In this document: positions 8,572 through 16,685 of the stretch, in pieces
Layout of the letters: every line of letters begins with the position of its first letter
Numbering within the stretch: position 1 is the first letter of the stretch
Origin: Raineyella sp044508675
Lineage (GTDB): Bacteria; Actinomycetota; Actinomycetes; Propionibacteriales; Propionibacteriaceae
DNA: 64,000 nucleotides
Assembly: GCA_044508675.1 (NCBI GenBank)
Contig: JBIQHF010000003.1
Span: 189,669 to 253,668 of the forward strand
Reading direction: 5' to 3'
Program-made: the position numbers and the translations under genes
Notes under the pieces: generated by a model
Databases searched by the model: none
What the model saw: only the letters and a program-made list of their open reading frames with translations
Told to the model about the DNA's origin: nothing

Positions 8572-9129
8572 ATGACCGACGCCACCGCCCCCGAGCACCT
8601 GCTGCTGCCTCCCGACCCGGACGACGCCCCGGGATGGCGCGAGTGGCCGATGCCGGCCCGGCGCCGGGTGGCCCTGTGCGCGCTGTTGGACCGGATCGAC
8701 GAACTGGCGGCCAGCGGGGCCGCGGTGCACGTCGTCGTCGATGCCGGCACCGCCCCCCTGTGGCCGGGTCTGGGCTCTGCGCTCCGGTCGTACGAGGCCG
8801 CCGCAGACGTCCGCCCGCCGGGCGAGGGGGACGACGCCGAGCAGGTGGCCATGCCGGCCGACGCGGACCGGGCCCGGCGCGGTCCCCACGGGGCCGCCAT
8901 GCTCGGACCGGTGGGCACCTCGGTGCGCCACCTGGCGCTGACCATTGCCGGTACTGCCGGATCGGCACCCGCCGATGGGCCGTGGCAGGTCGTGACGGAT
9001 GAGGGCTGGCGCAGCACGCTGCCCCGCGAGGCGTTGCTGGACCCGCTGCGCAACCTGCGTCCCGGCCAACGGCTGCAGGCGATGGTCGGCGCCGGCCCGG
9101 ATCGGCGGGTGGTCAGCGCCTGGCACTGA
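8572..9129 (+). CDS. Hypothetical protein (185 aa)
   Basis: Unrecognised protein of 185 residues. The chosen ATG (8572) is the first sensible start outside gpsA; the reading frame stays open upstream only because it runs antisense through gpsA. The sequence is acidic at the N-terminus (PDPDDAPG), then a helical segment (RRVALCALLDRIDELAAS), a strand-like AVHVVVDAG, and a C-terminal half with no recognisable motif. No signal peptide, membrane segment or cysteine cluster is seen. Codon-position GC bias looks coding. It is followed by a convergent hairpin at 9146-9179 before leuD. Function unknown. Confidence 0.6.
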   Translation: MTDATAPEHLLLPPDPDDAPGWREWPMPARRRVALCALLDRIDELAASGAAVHVVVDAGTAPLWPGLGSALRSYEAAADVRPPGEGDDAEQVAMPADADRARRGPHGAAMLGPVGTSVRHLALTIAGTAGSAPADGPWQVVTDEGWRSTLPREALLDPLRNLRPGQRLQAMVGAGPDRRVVSAWH

Positions 9130-9145
9130 CCGGGCCCGAAGGCCG

Positions 9146-9179
9146 AACGGCGGGTACCCCCCGAGGGACACCCGCCGTT
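9146..9179. terminator. Convergent hairpin terminator upstream of the leuD stop
   Basis: Perfect 10-bp stem AACGGCGGGT/ACCCGCCGTT (9146-9155 with 9170-9179) and a 14-nt loop, between the stops of two convergent genes. Confidence 0.6.
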
Positions 9180-9212
9180 GGCGATCCCGGGCCTGGCCCG
9201 GTGGTGCGGTGA

Positions 9213-9818
9213 TCAGTCCTGCGTACGCAGCGGCAGGGTGGTGACCTTCCAGCTGGGACGCTTCGCCTCGTACGCGGCGATCTCGTCCTCGTGGGTGAGG
9301 GTGACGCCGATGTCGTCCAGACCGTTCATCAGCCGGTACTGGGTGTAGTCGTCGACGTCGAACGAGGCTGTGATGTCGCCGGCGGTGATCTTCTTCTCGG
9401 CCAGGTCGACGGTCACCTGCAGGGTCGGGTCGGCCTCGGTGGCGTCCCACAGCCGGTCGACGACGTCCTGCGGCACGACGGCGACGAGCAGGCCGGACTT
9501 GCCGGCGTTGTTGCGGAAGATGTCACCGAAGCGGGAGCCGATGATGACCTTGAAGCCGTAGTTCTGCAGCGCCCAGACGGCGTGCTCACGCGAGGATCCG
9601 GTGCCGAACTCCGGGCCGGGGACCAGGATGGTGGCGCCCTGGTACTCCGACTTGTTCAGGATGAACTCCGGGTCCTGGCGCCAGGCCGCGAACAGGCCGT
9701 CCTCGAAGCCGGTCTTGGTGATGCGCTTCAGGTAGACCGCCGGGATGATCTGGTCGGTGTCGACGTTGCTGCGACGCAGCGGGACGGCCGTGCCGGTGTG
9801 CTGGATGAACTTCTCCAT
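9213..9818 (-). CDS. leuD: 3-isopropylmalate dehydratase small subunit LeuD
   Basis: Small subunit of the isopropylmalate isomerase; it forms the swivelling substrate-recognition domain. With LeuC it interconverts 2- and 3-isopropylmalate, and citramalate with methylmalate when fed by cimA. The protein has 201 residues. Signature motifs are RRSNVDTDQIIPA near 15-27 and the active-site loop GTGSSREHAVWAL near 76, followed by a VIGSRFGDIFRNNAGKSG-like core. The ATG has AGGAGC upstream. It starts 11 bp after leuC ends, so leuCD is an operon. The divergent regulator at 11407 probably controls it. Confidence 0.97.
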   Translation of the reverse strand: MEKFIQHTGTAVPLRRSNVDTDQIIPAVYLKRITKTGFEDGLFAAWRQDPEFILNKSEYQGATILVPGPEFGTGSSREHAVWALQNYGFKVIIGSRFGDIFRNNAGKSGLLVAVVPQDVVDRLWDATEADPTLQVTVDLAEKKITAGDITASFDVDDYTQYRLMNGLDDIGVTLTHEDEIAAYEAKRPSWKVTTLPLRTQD

Positions 9819-9829
9819 GTCGGTGCTCC

Positions 9830-11257
9830 TCAGGCGTTCTGGGCGACGGACTCGGTGTCCATCAGGTCGGCAGGGCTGGCCAGGTGACCGGCGACGGCGG
9901 TGGCGGCCGCAACGGCAGGCGAGACCAGGTGCGTACGGCCGCCCTTGCCCTGGCGACCCTCGAAGTTGCGGTTCGAGGTCGAGGCCGAGCGCTCACCAGG
10001 CTTGAGCTGGTCCGGGTTCATGCCCAGGCACATCGAACAGCCGGCGAAGCGCCAGTCGGCACCCGCCGCGGTGAAGATCTTGTCCAGGCCCTCGTCCATC
10101 GCCTGCTGGCGCACCCGCTGGGAGCCGGGGACGATGAGCATCCGTACGCCGTCGGCGACCTTGCGGCCCTCGACGATGGAGGCAGCCAGGCGCAGGTCCT
10201 CGATCCGGCCGTTGGTGCACGAGCCGACGAAGACCGTGTCGACCGGGATGTCCTTCATCGGGGTGCCGGCGGTCAGGCCCATGTACTCCAGCGCCTTCTC
10301 GGCAGCCGTCCGGTCCACCGGGTCGGAGAAGTCCGCCGGCGACGGGACCGAGGCGCTCAGCGGCACCCCCTGGCCCGGGTTGGTGCCCCAGGTCACGTAC
10401 GGGCTCAGCTGGGTGGCGTCGATGTCGATCTCGACGTCGAAAGTGGCATCGTCGTCGGTGCGCAGCGTCTTCCAGTACGCCAGCGCGGCATCCCAGTCGG
10501 CACCCTGCGGGGCGTACGGGCGGTCCTTCAGGTAGGCGAAGGTCTTCTCGTCGGGAGCGACCATGCCGGCCTTGGCGCCCCACTCGATCGACATGTTGCA
10601 GATCGTCATGCGGCCCTCCATGGAGAGCGCCTCGATGGTGCTGCCGCGGTACTCGACGATGTGGCCCTGGCCACCGCCGGTGCCGACCCTGGCGATGATC
10701 GCCAGGATGACGTCCTTGGCGGTGACGCCCTCGGGCAGCTCGCCGTTGACGTTGACCGCCATGGTCTTCAGCTTGGACTGCTGCAGGGTCTGGGTGGCGA
10801 AGACGTGCTCGACCTCGGAGGTGCCGATACCGAAGGCGATCGCGCCGAACGCGCCATGGGTGGCGGTGTGCGAGTCACCGCAGACGATGGTCATGCCGGG
10901 CTGGGTGATGCCCAGCTGCGGGCCGATGATGTGCACCACGCCCTGGTCGATGTCGCCCAGCGAGTGGATCGGCAGGCCGAACTCCTTCGCGTTGGCGCGC
11001 ACGGTGTCCAGCTGCAGCTTGGAGACCGGGTCGGCGATCGGCGCGAAGATGTCGTCGGTCGGGGTGTTGTGGTCCTCGGTGATCATGGTCAGCTCGGGGC
11101 GGCGTACGCGACGGCCGGCCTGGCGCAGGCCGTCGAACGCCTGCGGGCTGGTGACCTCGTGGGCCAGCTGAAGGTCGATGTAGAGCAGATCGGGTTCCCC
11201 GTCCGCGGAGCGGACCACGTGGTCCTGCCAGACCTTCTCACTGAGGGTCTTGCCCAT
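9830..11257 (-). CDS. leuC: 3-isopropylmalate dehydratase large subunit LeuC
   Basis: [4Fe-4S] aconitase-family large subunit, acting in leucine synthesis and, in this genome, probably also in the citramalate route to isoleucine. The protein has 475 residues from ATG 11257. I chose this start (MGKTLSEKVW) because GGAGG lies 8 nt upstream; in-frame starts 8 codons farther up lack this. Motifs seen are GDSHTATHGAFGA, TQTLQQ, FVGSCTNGR (first cluster Cys) and CSMCLGMNPD (other two cluster Cys). The promoter region contains TATCAT and a flanking inverted repeat shared with the divergent IclR-type gene. Confidence 0.97.
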   Translation of the reverse strand: MGKTLSEKVWQDHVVRSADGEPDLLYIDLQLAHEVTSPQAFDGLRQAGRRVRRPELTMITEDHNTPTDDIFAPIADPVSKLQLDTVRANAKEFGLPIHSLGDIDQGVVHIIGPQLGITQPGMTIVCGDSHTATHGAFGAIAFGIGTSEVEHVFATQTLQQSKLKTMAVNVNGELPEGVTAKDVILAIIARVGTGGGQGHIVEYRGSTIEALSMEGRMTICNMSIEWGAKAGMVAPDEKTFAYLKDRPYAPQGADWDAALAYWKTLRTDDDATFDVEIDIDATQLSPYVTWGTNPGQGVPLSASVPSPADFSDPVDRTAAEKALEYMGLTAGTPMKDIPVDTVFVGSCTNGRIEDLRLAASIVEGRKVADGVRMLIVPGSQRVRQQAMDEGLDKIFTAAGADWRFAGCSMCLGMNPDQLKPGERSASTSNRNFEGRQGKGGRTHLVSPAVAAATAVAGHLASPADLMDTESVAQNA

Positions 11258-11290
11258 AGGAATGTCCTCCATCAGGTTCAACGAGGACCT

Positions 11291-11335
11291 GTCTCACAGT
11301 ATGATACGACGGTCCCACTTGGTGAGACCTATCCT
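11291..11335. promoter_or_regulatory. Divergent leuC/IclR-regulator promoter region with inverted repeat
   Basis: GTCTCAC (11291-11297) and GTGAGAC (11322-11328) form a 7-bp inverted repeat, 31 bp centre to centre or about three helical turns. On the minus strand the arms flank the leuC -10 TATCAT (11301-11306): one falls at the expected -35 position and the other just downstream of -10. On the plus strand TATCCT (11330-11335) is a candidate -10 for the regulator gene. Probable operator of the IclR-type protein, by inference. Confidence 0.5.
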
Positions 11336-11406
11336 AGCCCCCTTCGGCGAAAACACACAGCAGAAAGCGACTTGCGTTTCATATCGCGAGATTGCAATAT
11401 CAACAT

Positions 11407-12132
11407 ATGGATAACGGAAGCGGTGTCGGCGTACTCGACAAGGCAGCCCTCGTGCTCGGAGCCCTGGAGACCGGCCCTACCACTCTGGCAGGTCTTGTCC
11501 AGAGTACGGGATTGGCCCGCCCGACGGCGCACCGGTTGGCCGTCGCCCTGGAACACCACCGTCTTGTCGCGCGCGACCTGCAGGGCCGTTTCGTCCTGGG
11601 CCCGCGGCTGGGTGAGCTCGCCGCCGCGGCCGGCGAGGACCGCCTCGTCGCCACCGCCGGCCCGGTGCTGTCGCGGCTGCGCGACATCACCGGCGAGTCG
11701 GCCCAGCTGTTCCGCCGCCAGGGCGACGTCAGGATCTGCGTGGCCGCCGCCGAGCGCTCCTCCGGGTTGCGTGACACCGTCCCGGTCGGCAGCCAGCTGA
11801 CCATGGCCGCCGGTTCGGCCGCCCAGGTGCTGCTGGCCTGGGAGGACCCGGAACGGATGCAGCGCGGACTGGAGAATGCCGGGTTCAACGCGGTCTCGCT
11901 CACCGCGGTCCGGCGCCACGGCTGGGCCGAGTCGGTCGGCGAACGGGAGCCCGGCGTGGCGTCGGTCTCCGCCCCGGTCCGCTCCCCTTCCGGCAAGGTG
12001 ATCGCCGCGGTCAGCGTGTCCGGTCCGATCGAGCGTCTCAGCCGCCAGCCGGGCCGCCTGCACGCCCCGGCCGTGATGGCCGCCGCGGATCGGCTCAGCG
12101 AGGTGCTGCGCCGGTCCGGCCAGGAGTCCTGA
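11407..12132 (+). CDS. IclR-family transcriptional regulator (NdgR/LtbR type)
   Basis: A 241-residue regulator divergent from leuCD. It has an N-terminal winged helix (about 8-65; TLAGLVQSTGLARPTAHRLA is the recognition region) and a C-terminal GAF-like IclR effector domain (about 75-240). In Streptomyces (NdgR) and Corynebacterium (LtbR) the orthologue next to leuC controls leucine and other amino-acid genes (family knowledge). Here the same position, and an inverted repeat over the leuC promoter, support that role. ATG 11407 was chosen; a TTG five codons upstream is possible but has no better ribosome-binding site. Convergent with the phosphofructokinase gene 25 bp downstream. Confidence 0.9.
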   Translation: MDNGSGVGVLDKAALVLGALETGPTTLAGLVQSTGLARPTAHRLAVALEHHRLVARDLQGRFVLGPRLGELAAAAGEDRLVATAGPVLSRLRDITGESAQLFRRQGDVRICVAAAERSSGLRDTVPVGSQLTMAAGSAAQVLLAWEDPERMQRGLENAGFNAVSLTAVRRHGWAESVGEREPGVASVSAPVRSPSGKVIAAVSVSGPIERLSRQPGRLHAPAVMAAADRLSEVLRRSGQES

Positions 12133-12157
12133 GACCGGGTCACCGGTCCCGGGTCGG

Positions 12158-14482
12158 TCAGCCCCGGAACTTCGTCCGGGTCCGGAACTGGCCGACCTTC
12201 GGCTCGCTGGCCTGGGTCACTGCGGCCTCCCCCGGCGCCGTTCCCAGGGGCTGGTCGGCGAACGAGCGGGCGTTAACCTTCCGGGCGACGTCGCGCAGCG
12301 CCAGCCACCACTGATCCTTGGGTCGGCGGGCCTGGTAGTCCATCAGGTCGTCGAGCTCCTTGAACGACCGCATCTCGTAGCCGGACCCGGGCGCCTCGGC
12401 GGCGAAGACGTACTCGGTGCTGCCGGTGGCGAACTGCCGGTCCAGCTCCTCGATCCCGCTCGCGGCCAGCCGGGTGGCGACCAGTCGGTCGAACGGCGAC
12501 GGGTTGCCGCCCTGCTGGACGTGGCCGAGGATCAGCGCGCGGACGTCGAACAGGTCACCCCCCTCGGCCTCGAAGAGCCTGGCCAGGAAGTCGGTGGTGT
12601 AGTACTCGGCGGCCTCCTCGCTGCGGACCGCCAGGTAGAAGCGCCGGCCCTGCTCGAAGGCGGCCGTCATCTGGCGGACGTCCTCCTCGAGCATCGCCAC
12701 CGTGATGCCCTCCTCGTTGATGTAGACGCGCTCGGCCCCGGCGGCCAGGCCACTGACCAGGGCGAGGAAGCCGCACGTACGGCCCATCGTCTCGACCACG
12801 AAGCACCGCCGGCTGGCCGCCGCCGACTGCTTGATCCGGTCCAGGGACTCGGTCACCACGTTCAGGGCAGTGTCGGCGCCGATCGCCATCCGCCAGGCCG
12901 GCAGGTTGTTGTCGATGCTGGCCGGCAGCGCCACGATCGGGATGTCGAAGGCCTGGTAGCGACGGCGCTCGTCCAGCAGCATCCGGACCGCCTCGTACGC
13001 GTTCACCCCGCCGATCACCAGCAGGCCGTCCAGCCGGTTCTCCTCGATACTCCGGGCGATCCCGTACAGCTCTTCGGGCCGCGGAACGGCTCGGCGGGTG
13101 CCCAGCTCGGCGCCGCCCAGTCCGGTCCACCCCTCGACGTCACCCCAGGCGATCTCGCCGATGTTGCCCTCGATGAACCCCGGGAAGCCGCCCTGGATAC
13201 CGAGCATCGTGTGCCCGGCGTCAATGCCGAGGCGCACGCTGGCCCAGACCGCGGTGTTCATCCCGGGGGCCAGGCCGCCGGCGTGGATGATGCCGATCCG
13301 CTTGGAGTGGTCCTGTGGCGTCACCCGTGGTTCGGCCTCGGACAGGGCGTTGAAGATGGACAGCATCCGTTGGAAGCCGATCCCCCGCGCCTGCACCGCC
13401 GCCTCGTGGTCACGCGCGGCGATCTGTTCGGCGATCCGACGGGTGGCGCGGACCGCCTCGACAAGCGGGCGGCGGACGACGGTGTTCTGGTGGATGCCGA
13501 TGACGACCGGAACGCTGGTGTGGTCGGCGGCGAGCAGTTCCTCGGTGGCGGCGACCCCGACCAACGAGGACATCCAGCGATCGTAGGCGCTCGGCGTGCC
13601 ACCGCGCTGGACGTGCCCCAGGATCGTGACGCGCGCATCCTGGCCGAGGTGCTCCTGGAGGGCCCTGCGAACGTCGTCGCTGGTGATCCGTTCCCCGACC
13701 CGGTTCCGGGCGCCCTCGGAGAGCAGGATGATCGAGTCCCGGCGACCGGCAGTGCGACCGCGCTGGATCACCTCGCACATGTGCTGGGGCCAGTCGTCGG
13801 CCGGCGGGGCCTCGGGGACGAAGGTATACGCCGCGCCACCGGCGATCGCCCCGGTCAGCCCCAGGTAACCGCAGTCGCGGCCCATCACCTCGACGATGAA
13901 GATCCGCTGGTGACTCGCCGCGGTGGAGGCGATCGCGTCGACCGCGTTGACGATCCGGTGCAACGCGGAGTCGGTACCGATGGTCATGTCGGTGCCGACC
14001 ATGTCGTTGTCGATCGAACCGACCAGACCGGCGACCATCAGGTGCCGGTGCGCGTCGGCGGTCTCGGCGTCGAGGTCGCCGGAGGCGACGAGCTCCGCGA
14101 GGAGCTCGGGCCACTCCTCGCGGAGCTGGTCGGCGCCGCTCAGCGAGCCATCGCCGCCGATCACGGCCAGCCGGTCGATGCCGTGGCGGACCAGGTTGAG
14201 CGCGGCCCGGCGTCGGCCGTCCCGTTCCCGGAACTCCTGGCACCGGGCGGTGCCGATCACGGTGCCGCCGCGCTGCAGGATGCCGGACACCTCGGTCCAG
14301 CCCAGGGCGCTGATGTCGTCGCCGCCGTTGACCGCCCCCTGCCACCCCTCGCGGATGGCGTACACCTCGGCGCCGGCCTGCAGGGCGGACCGGACGACGG
14401 CCCGGACGGCAGCGTTCATGCCAGGGGCGTCACCGCCGCTGGTGAGCACACCGATGCGAAGCGGTCCAGAGGTCTGGGGCAC
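12158..14482 (-). CDS. Tandem-domain 6-phosphofructokinase of eukaryotic type
   Basis: Fructose-6-phosphate kinase of 774 residues, about twice the length of bacterial PfkA (320-340). It consists of two PFK domains in tandem. The N-half (about 8-390) looks catalytic: TSGGDAPGMNAA (14-25), GGDGSLSGAD (109-118), GSIDNDMVGTDMTIGTDSA (155-173), VMGRDCGY (199-206) and GHVQRGGTPSA (289-299). The C-half (about 394-735) has lost the ATP/Mg residues: GGVNAYEA replaces GGDG (491-498), and ASIDNN followed by AWR replaces IDND..GTD (521-531). It ends with YYTTDF (627-632) and RRPKDQWWLALR (719-730). The layout and motif order match animal PFK-1, where the C-half is the allosteric unit (from memory). Start is GTG with GGAAGGA upstream. 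Confidence 0.93.
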   Translation of the reverse strand: MPQTSGPLRIGVLTSGGDAPGMNAAVRAVVRSALQAGAEVYAIREGWQGAVNGGDDISALGWTEVSGILQRGGTVIGTARCQEFRERDGRRRAALNLVRHGIDRLAVIGGDGSLSGADQLREEWPELLAELVASGDLDAETADAHRHLMVAGLVGSIDNDMVGTDMTIGTDSALHRIVNAVDAIASTAASHQRIFIVEVMGRDCGYLGLTGAIAGGAAYTFVPEAPPADDWPQHMCEVIQRGRTAGRRDSIILLSEGARNRVGERITSDDVRRALQEHLGQDARVTILGHVQRGGTPSAYDRWMSSLVGVAATEELLAADHTSVPVVIGIHQNTVVRRPLVEAVRATRRIAEQIAARDHEAAVQARGIGFQRMLSIFNALSEAEPRVTPQDHSKRIGIIHAGGLAPGMNTAVWASVRLGIDAGHTMLGIQGGFPGFIEGNIGEIAWGDVEGWTGLGGAELGTRRAVPRPEELYGIARSIEENRLDGLLVIGGVNAYEAVRMLLDERRRYQAFDIPIVALPASIDNNLPAWRMAIGADTALNVVTESLDRIKQSAAASRRCFVVETMGRTCGFLALVSGLAAGAERVYINEEGITVAMLEEDVRQMTAAFEQGRRFYLAVRSEEAAEYYTTDFLARLFEAEGGDLFDVRALILGHVQQGGNPSPFDRLVATRLAASGIEELDRQFATGSTEYVFAAEAPGSGYEMRSFKELDDLMDYQARRPKDQWWLALRDVARKVNARSFADQPLGTAPGEAAVTQASEPKVGQFRTRTKFRG

Positions 14483-14634
14483 GAGCGGTTCCTTCCGGCA
14501 TGGTCAACGGGTTGTCGCGAGTCAGTCTAGGCAGCACGGTCCCAGGGCAGTACCCACCGGGCCCCTGCGCGGGGCCGGATGGTCGCCGCGGGCACCGGAT
14601 GGCCCCTGGCCGCGACGACTGGCAGAGTGTCAGG

Positions 14635-15228
14635 ATGCTGCCCGACCTGACCCGGCACTCCCTCGAGATCGCCTCATCCCTGCTCGGCTGCCTGCTGCAG
14701 GCCGGTCCGGTCACCGTGCGGCTGGTGGAGGTCGAGGCGTACGAGGGGGCCCACGATCCGGCCTCGCACGCCTTCCGCGGGCCGACCGCGCGCAACGAGG
14801 TGATGTTCGGCCCGGCCGGGCACCTGTACGTGTACACGCTGCACGCCTCGCACTGTGCGAACGTGGCGTGCGGACCGACGGGGGTGGCGACCGCCGTCCT
14901 GCTGCGCTCCGCGGAGGTCGTCGCCGGGCTGGAGGTGGCCCGGGACCGGCGGGCGGCCCGGCGCAGCACGCCGGTACGGGACCGGGACCTGGCCCGCGGG
15001 CCCGGCAACCTGTGCCGGGCGCTCGGCATCACCCTGGCAGACAACGGCACCGACCTGCTCAGCGGCGACCGGGTGCACCTGTTGCCGCCGACCCGACCGG
15101 TGACGACGCTGGGGGTGGGCCCGCGGGTGAACATCTCGACCGCGGCGGACCGCCCGTGGCGGTTCTGGGACGCGGATTCCGTCTCGGTGTCGCCCTACAA
15201 GCGCCACCCGCGGGCCGTCGGCGACTGA
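14635..15228 (+). CDS. 3-methyladenine DNA glycosylase (AAG/MPG family)
   Basis: Monofunctional alkylpurine DNA glycosylase for base-excision repair. The protein has 197 residues from ATG 14635, the usual length of bacterial AAG-type enzymes. An upstream in-frame extension to 14500 is Pro/Gly-rich and unlike the family. Visible family blocks are LLGCLLQ, VRLVEVEAYEG with the catalytic Glu, the base-flipping region HLYVYTLHASHCANV, AVLLRSAEVV, the RGPGNLCRALGI block, and the C-terminal GVGPRVNIS and PWRFWD. It is divergent from the phosphofructokinase gene and convergent with a membrane-protein gene, separated from it by a hairpin. Confidence 0.93.
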   Translation: MLPDLTRHSLEIASSLLGCLLQAGPVTVRLVEVEAYEGAHDPASHAFRGPTARNEVMFGPAGHLYVYTLHASHCANVACGPTGVATAVLLRSAEVVAGLEVARDRRAARRSTPVRDRDLARGPGNLCRALGITLADNGTDLLSGDRVHLLPPTRPVTTLGVGPRVNISTAADRPWRFWDADSVSVSPYKRHPRAVGD

Positions 15229-15244
15229 CGGGGACGGTCGCCAA

Positions 15245-15274
15245 GGGGCGCCCCGCATCTTCGCGGAGCGCCCC
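15245..15274. terminator. Convergent terminator after the glycosylase gene
   Basis: Long GC hairpin: GGGGCGC/GCGCCCC outer and CCGC/GCGG inner stems with one mismatch and loop ATCTTC, between convergent genes. Confidence 0.65.
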
Positions 15275-15307
15275 CGTGTGAGAGCGACTGGGTAACCAGC
15301 CCCTGAC

Positions 15308-15883
15308 CTAGGCGGTCATTGCTTCCCTGTTGTCAGCATCCTTGTTGTTGATGCTGGTGCTGACCCCTGCAAGATGCTCATTGCGGGCCTTGAAGTAGGT
15401 GTAGACGAGCGCCGCGATCACGGCCAACGTACCGATCCCGATACCGGCGATGCCCGCCGCGGCAACGAGGTGCACGTCATCCTTGGAAGCCTTGCCCAGG
15501 GTGGTGAGGTTCATGGCGATGTAGAACCACGAGATCGGGTACACGATGGCACCGAAGCCCAGAGCGACGGAGGCGGTGGTCTTGTACCAGTTCGGGACGG
15601 CGCAGACGATCAGGATGAGGGCGATGCCCAGCGTGGCGGCGCCCAGCCCGGCCCAGTGGACGTGGGCACGCATGATGACTTCCCAGGACGTCGCGACCAT
15701 CGCGTCCAGATTGGCGACGTCGCCCTTGTACATCGAGTCCAGCAAGGGCATGCCGTTGGCCTTCAGCCCCTCACGGATGCCTTCCTCATTGGTGCCCATC
15801 CACATGCCGGTGACGACGGTGAGGAGGATGGCGCCGATGGAGAGGACGATTCCCCAAGTGATCGGACGAAACTTCTCGAACAT
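15308..15883 (-). CDS. Uncharacterised four-helix membrane protein in a two-component cassette
   Basis: A 191-residue integral membrane protein of unknown function. ATG 15883 has GGAGG 5 nt upstream; a possible 35-residue N-terminal extension to 15988 has no ribosome-binding site. Predicted helices lie at about 9-30, 70-98, 107-130 and 141-165, with a long external loop (about 30-68) between the first two. Helix 2 carries a histidine pair (RAHVHWAGLG) that could bind heme or metal. The tail is hydrophilic and Asn/Asp-rich. It is the last gene of a kinase-regulator-membrane protein set on one strand. An AGTAC-N4-GTACT palindrome lies upstream, so it is a likely target of the regulator (inference). 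I do not recognise a named family. Confidence 0.8.
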   Translation of the reverse strand: MFEKFRPITWGIVLSIGAILLTVVTGMWMGTNEEGIREGLKANGMPLLDSMYKGDVANLDAMVATSWEVIMRAHVHWAGLGAATLGIALILIVCAVPNWYKTTASVALGFGAIVYPISWFYIAMNLTTLGKASKDDVHLVAAAGIAGIGIGTLAVIAALVYTYFKARNEHLAGVSTSINNKDADNREAMTA

Positions 15884-15989
15884 TTGAACCTCCGACAATT
15901 GAAGCCCCATGGAGATCAACCTCTCCAGATGGCTCAATCCTTCCGCTCGGAGGGACTCGGCCGGCAGTGCAGGATGTACCGACTTCACT

Positions 15990-16003
15990 AGTACGAAAGT
16001 ACT
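15990..16003. promoter_or_regulatory. Palindrome AGTAC-GAAA-GTACT, candidate response-regulator site
   Basis: Perfect 5-bp inverted repeat with a 4-nt spacer in the 145-bp gap between the response-regulator gene and the membrane-protein gene, about 110 bp upstream of the latter's start. Confidence 0.4.
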
Positions 16004-16028
16004 GTTCCGGGCGGCTGCACGGCAGCGC

Positions 16029-16685
16029 TCAGATCCCGTAACGGCCCCGTTCTCGGCCCTTCCTTTCCTGGGCGTACACGGCCGCCTGGGAGCGGTTCTT
16101 GAAGCCGCGCTTGCGCAGGATGCTCGATACGTAGTTGCGCACTGTGTTCTCGCTCAGGTATGCCCGCTCGGCGATCTCACGATTGGTGAGGCCCTCGCCA
16201 ATGAGGGCCAGGATCTCCCCCTCGCGGGGGGTCAGCGGTTCGCGCATCCTCGATTCCGCCTCACCGGCACGCAGCTTCTCGACCATACTGCGCGTCATGG
16301 CAGGATTCAGAATCGTTTCGCCCTGGGAAACGGCCCGGATTGACGTGGTCAGGGCCTCGATACTGACTTCCTTCATGACGAAGCCCTGCGCGCCCGCAAG
16401 GATCGAGGCCAGGACAGCCTCATCGTCGGCATAGGACGTGAGCATGATCACCCGCGTCGATGCATTCTCGGCCAGGATGTCACGGCACGCCTCGATGCCG
16501 GAACGGTCCGGTAGGCGCACGTCCATCAGAACGATGTCCGGCAGCATCTCCCGAGCGCGCTCGACCGATTCGTCCGCGGTGCCGGCCTCGCCCACCACTT
16601 CGAAACCCTCGACGGCGGCGAGCGCCATACGGACGCCCATCCGCACGATTTCACTGTCGTCGACCAGAAGAATGCGCACCGTCAT
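16029..16685 (-). CDS. NarL/LuxR-family response regulator
   Basis: DNA-binding partner of the histidine kinase encoded just upstream. The protein has 218 residues from ATG 16685, which overlaps the kinase stop by 4 nt (ATGA). A longer frame to 16754 would run inside the kinase gene. The receiver domain (1-120) has LLVDDSE with the acidic pocket (9-10), phospho-acceptor Asp near 55 in VLMDVRLPD, Thr near 84 (MLTSY) and Lys near 106 (VMKEVS). The LuxR-type HTH is at about 150-210 (LTPREGEILALIGEGLTNREIAE). Translational coupling to the kinase supports a cognate pair. Confidence 0.95.
   Translation of the reverse strand: MTVRILLVDDSEIVRMGVRMALAAVEGFEVVGEAGTADESVERAREMLPDIVLMDVRLPDRSGIEACRDILAENASTRVIMLTSYADDEAVLASILAGAQGFVMKEVSIEALTTSIRAVSQGETILNPAMTRSMVEKLRAGEAESRMREPLTPREGEILALIGEGLTNREIAERAYLSENTVRNYVSSILRKRGFKNRSQAAVYAQERKGRERGRYGI

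Noticed and set aside
15884..15988. 35-residue N-terminal extension of the cassette membrane protein
   Set aside because: The extension is hydrophilic with no ribosome-binding site, while ATG 15883 has GGAGG 5 nt upstream.
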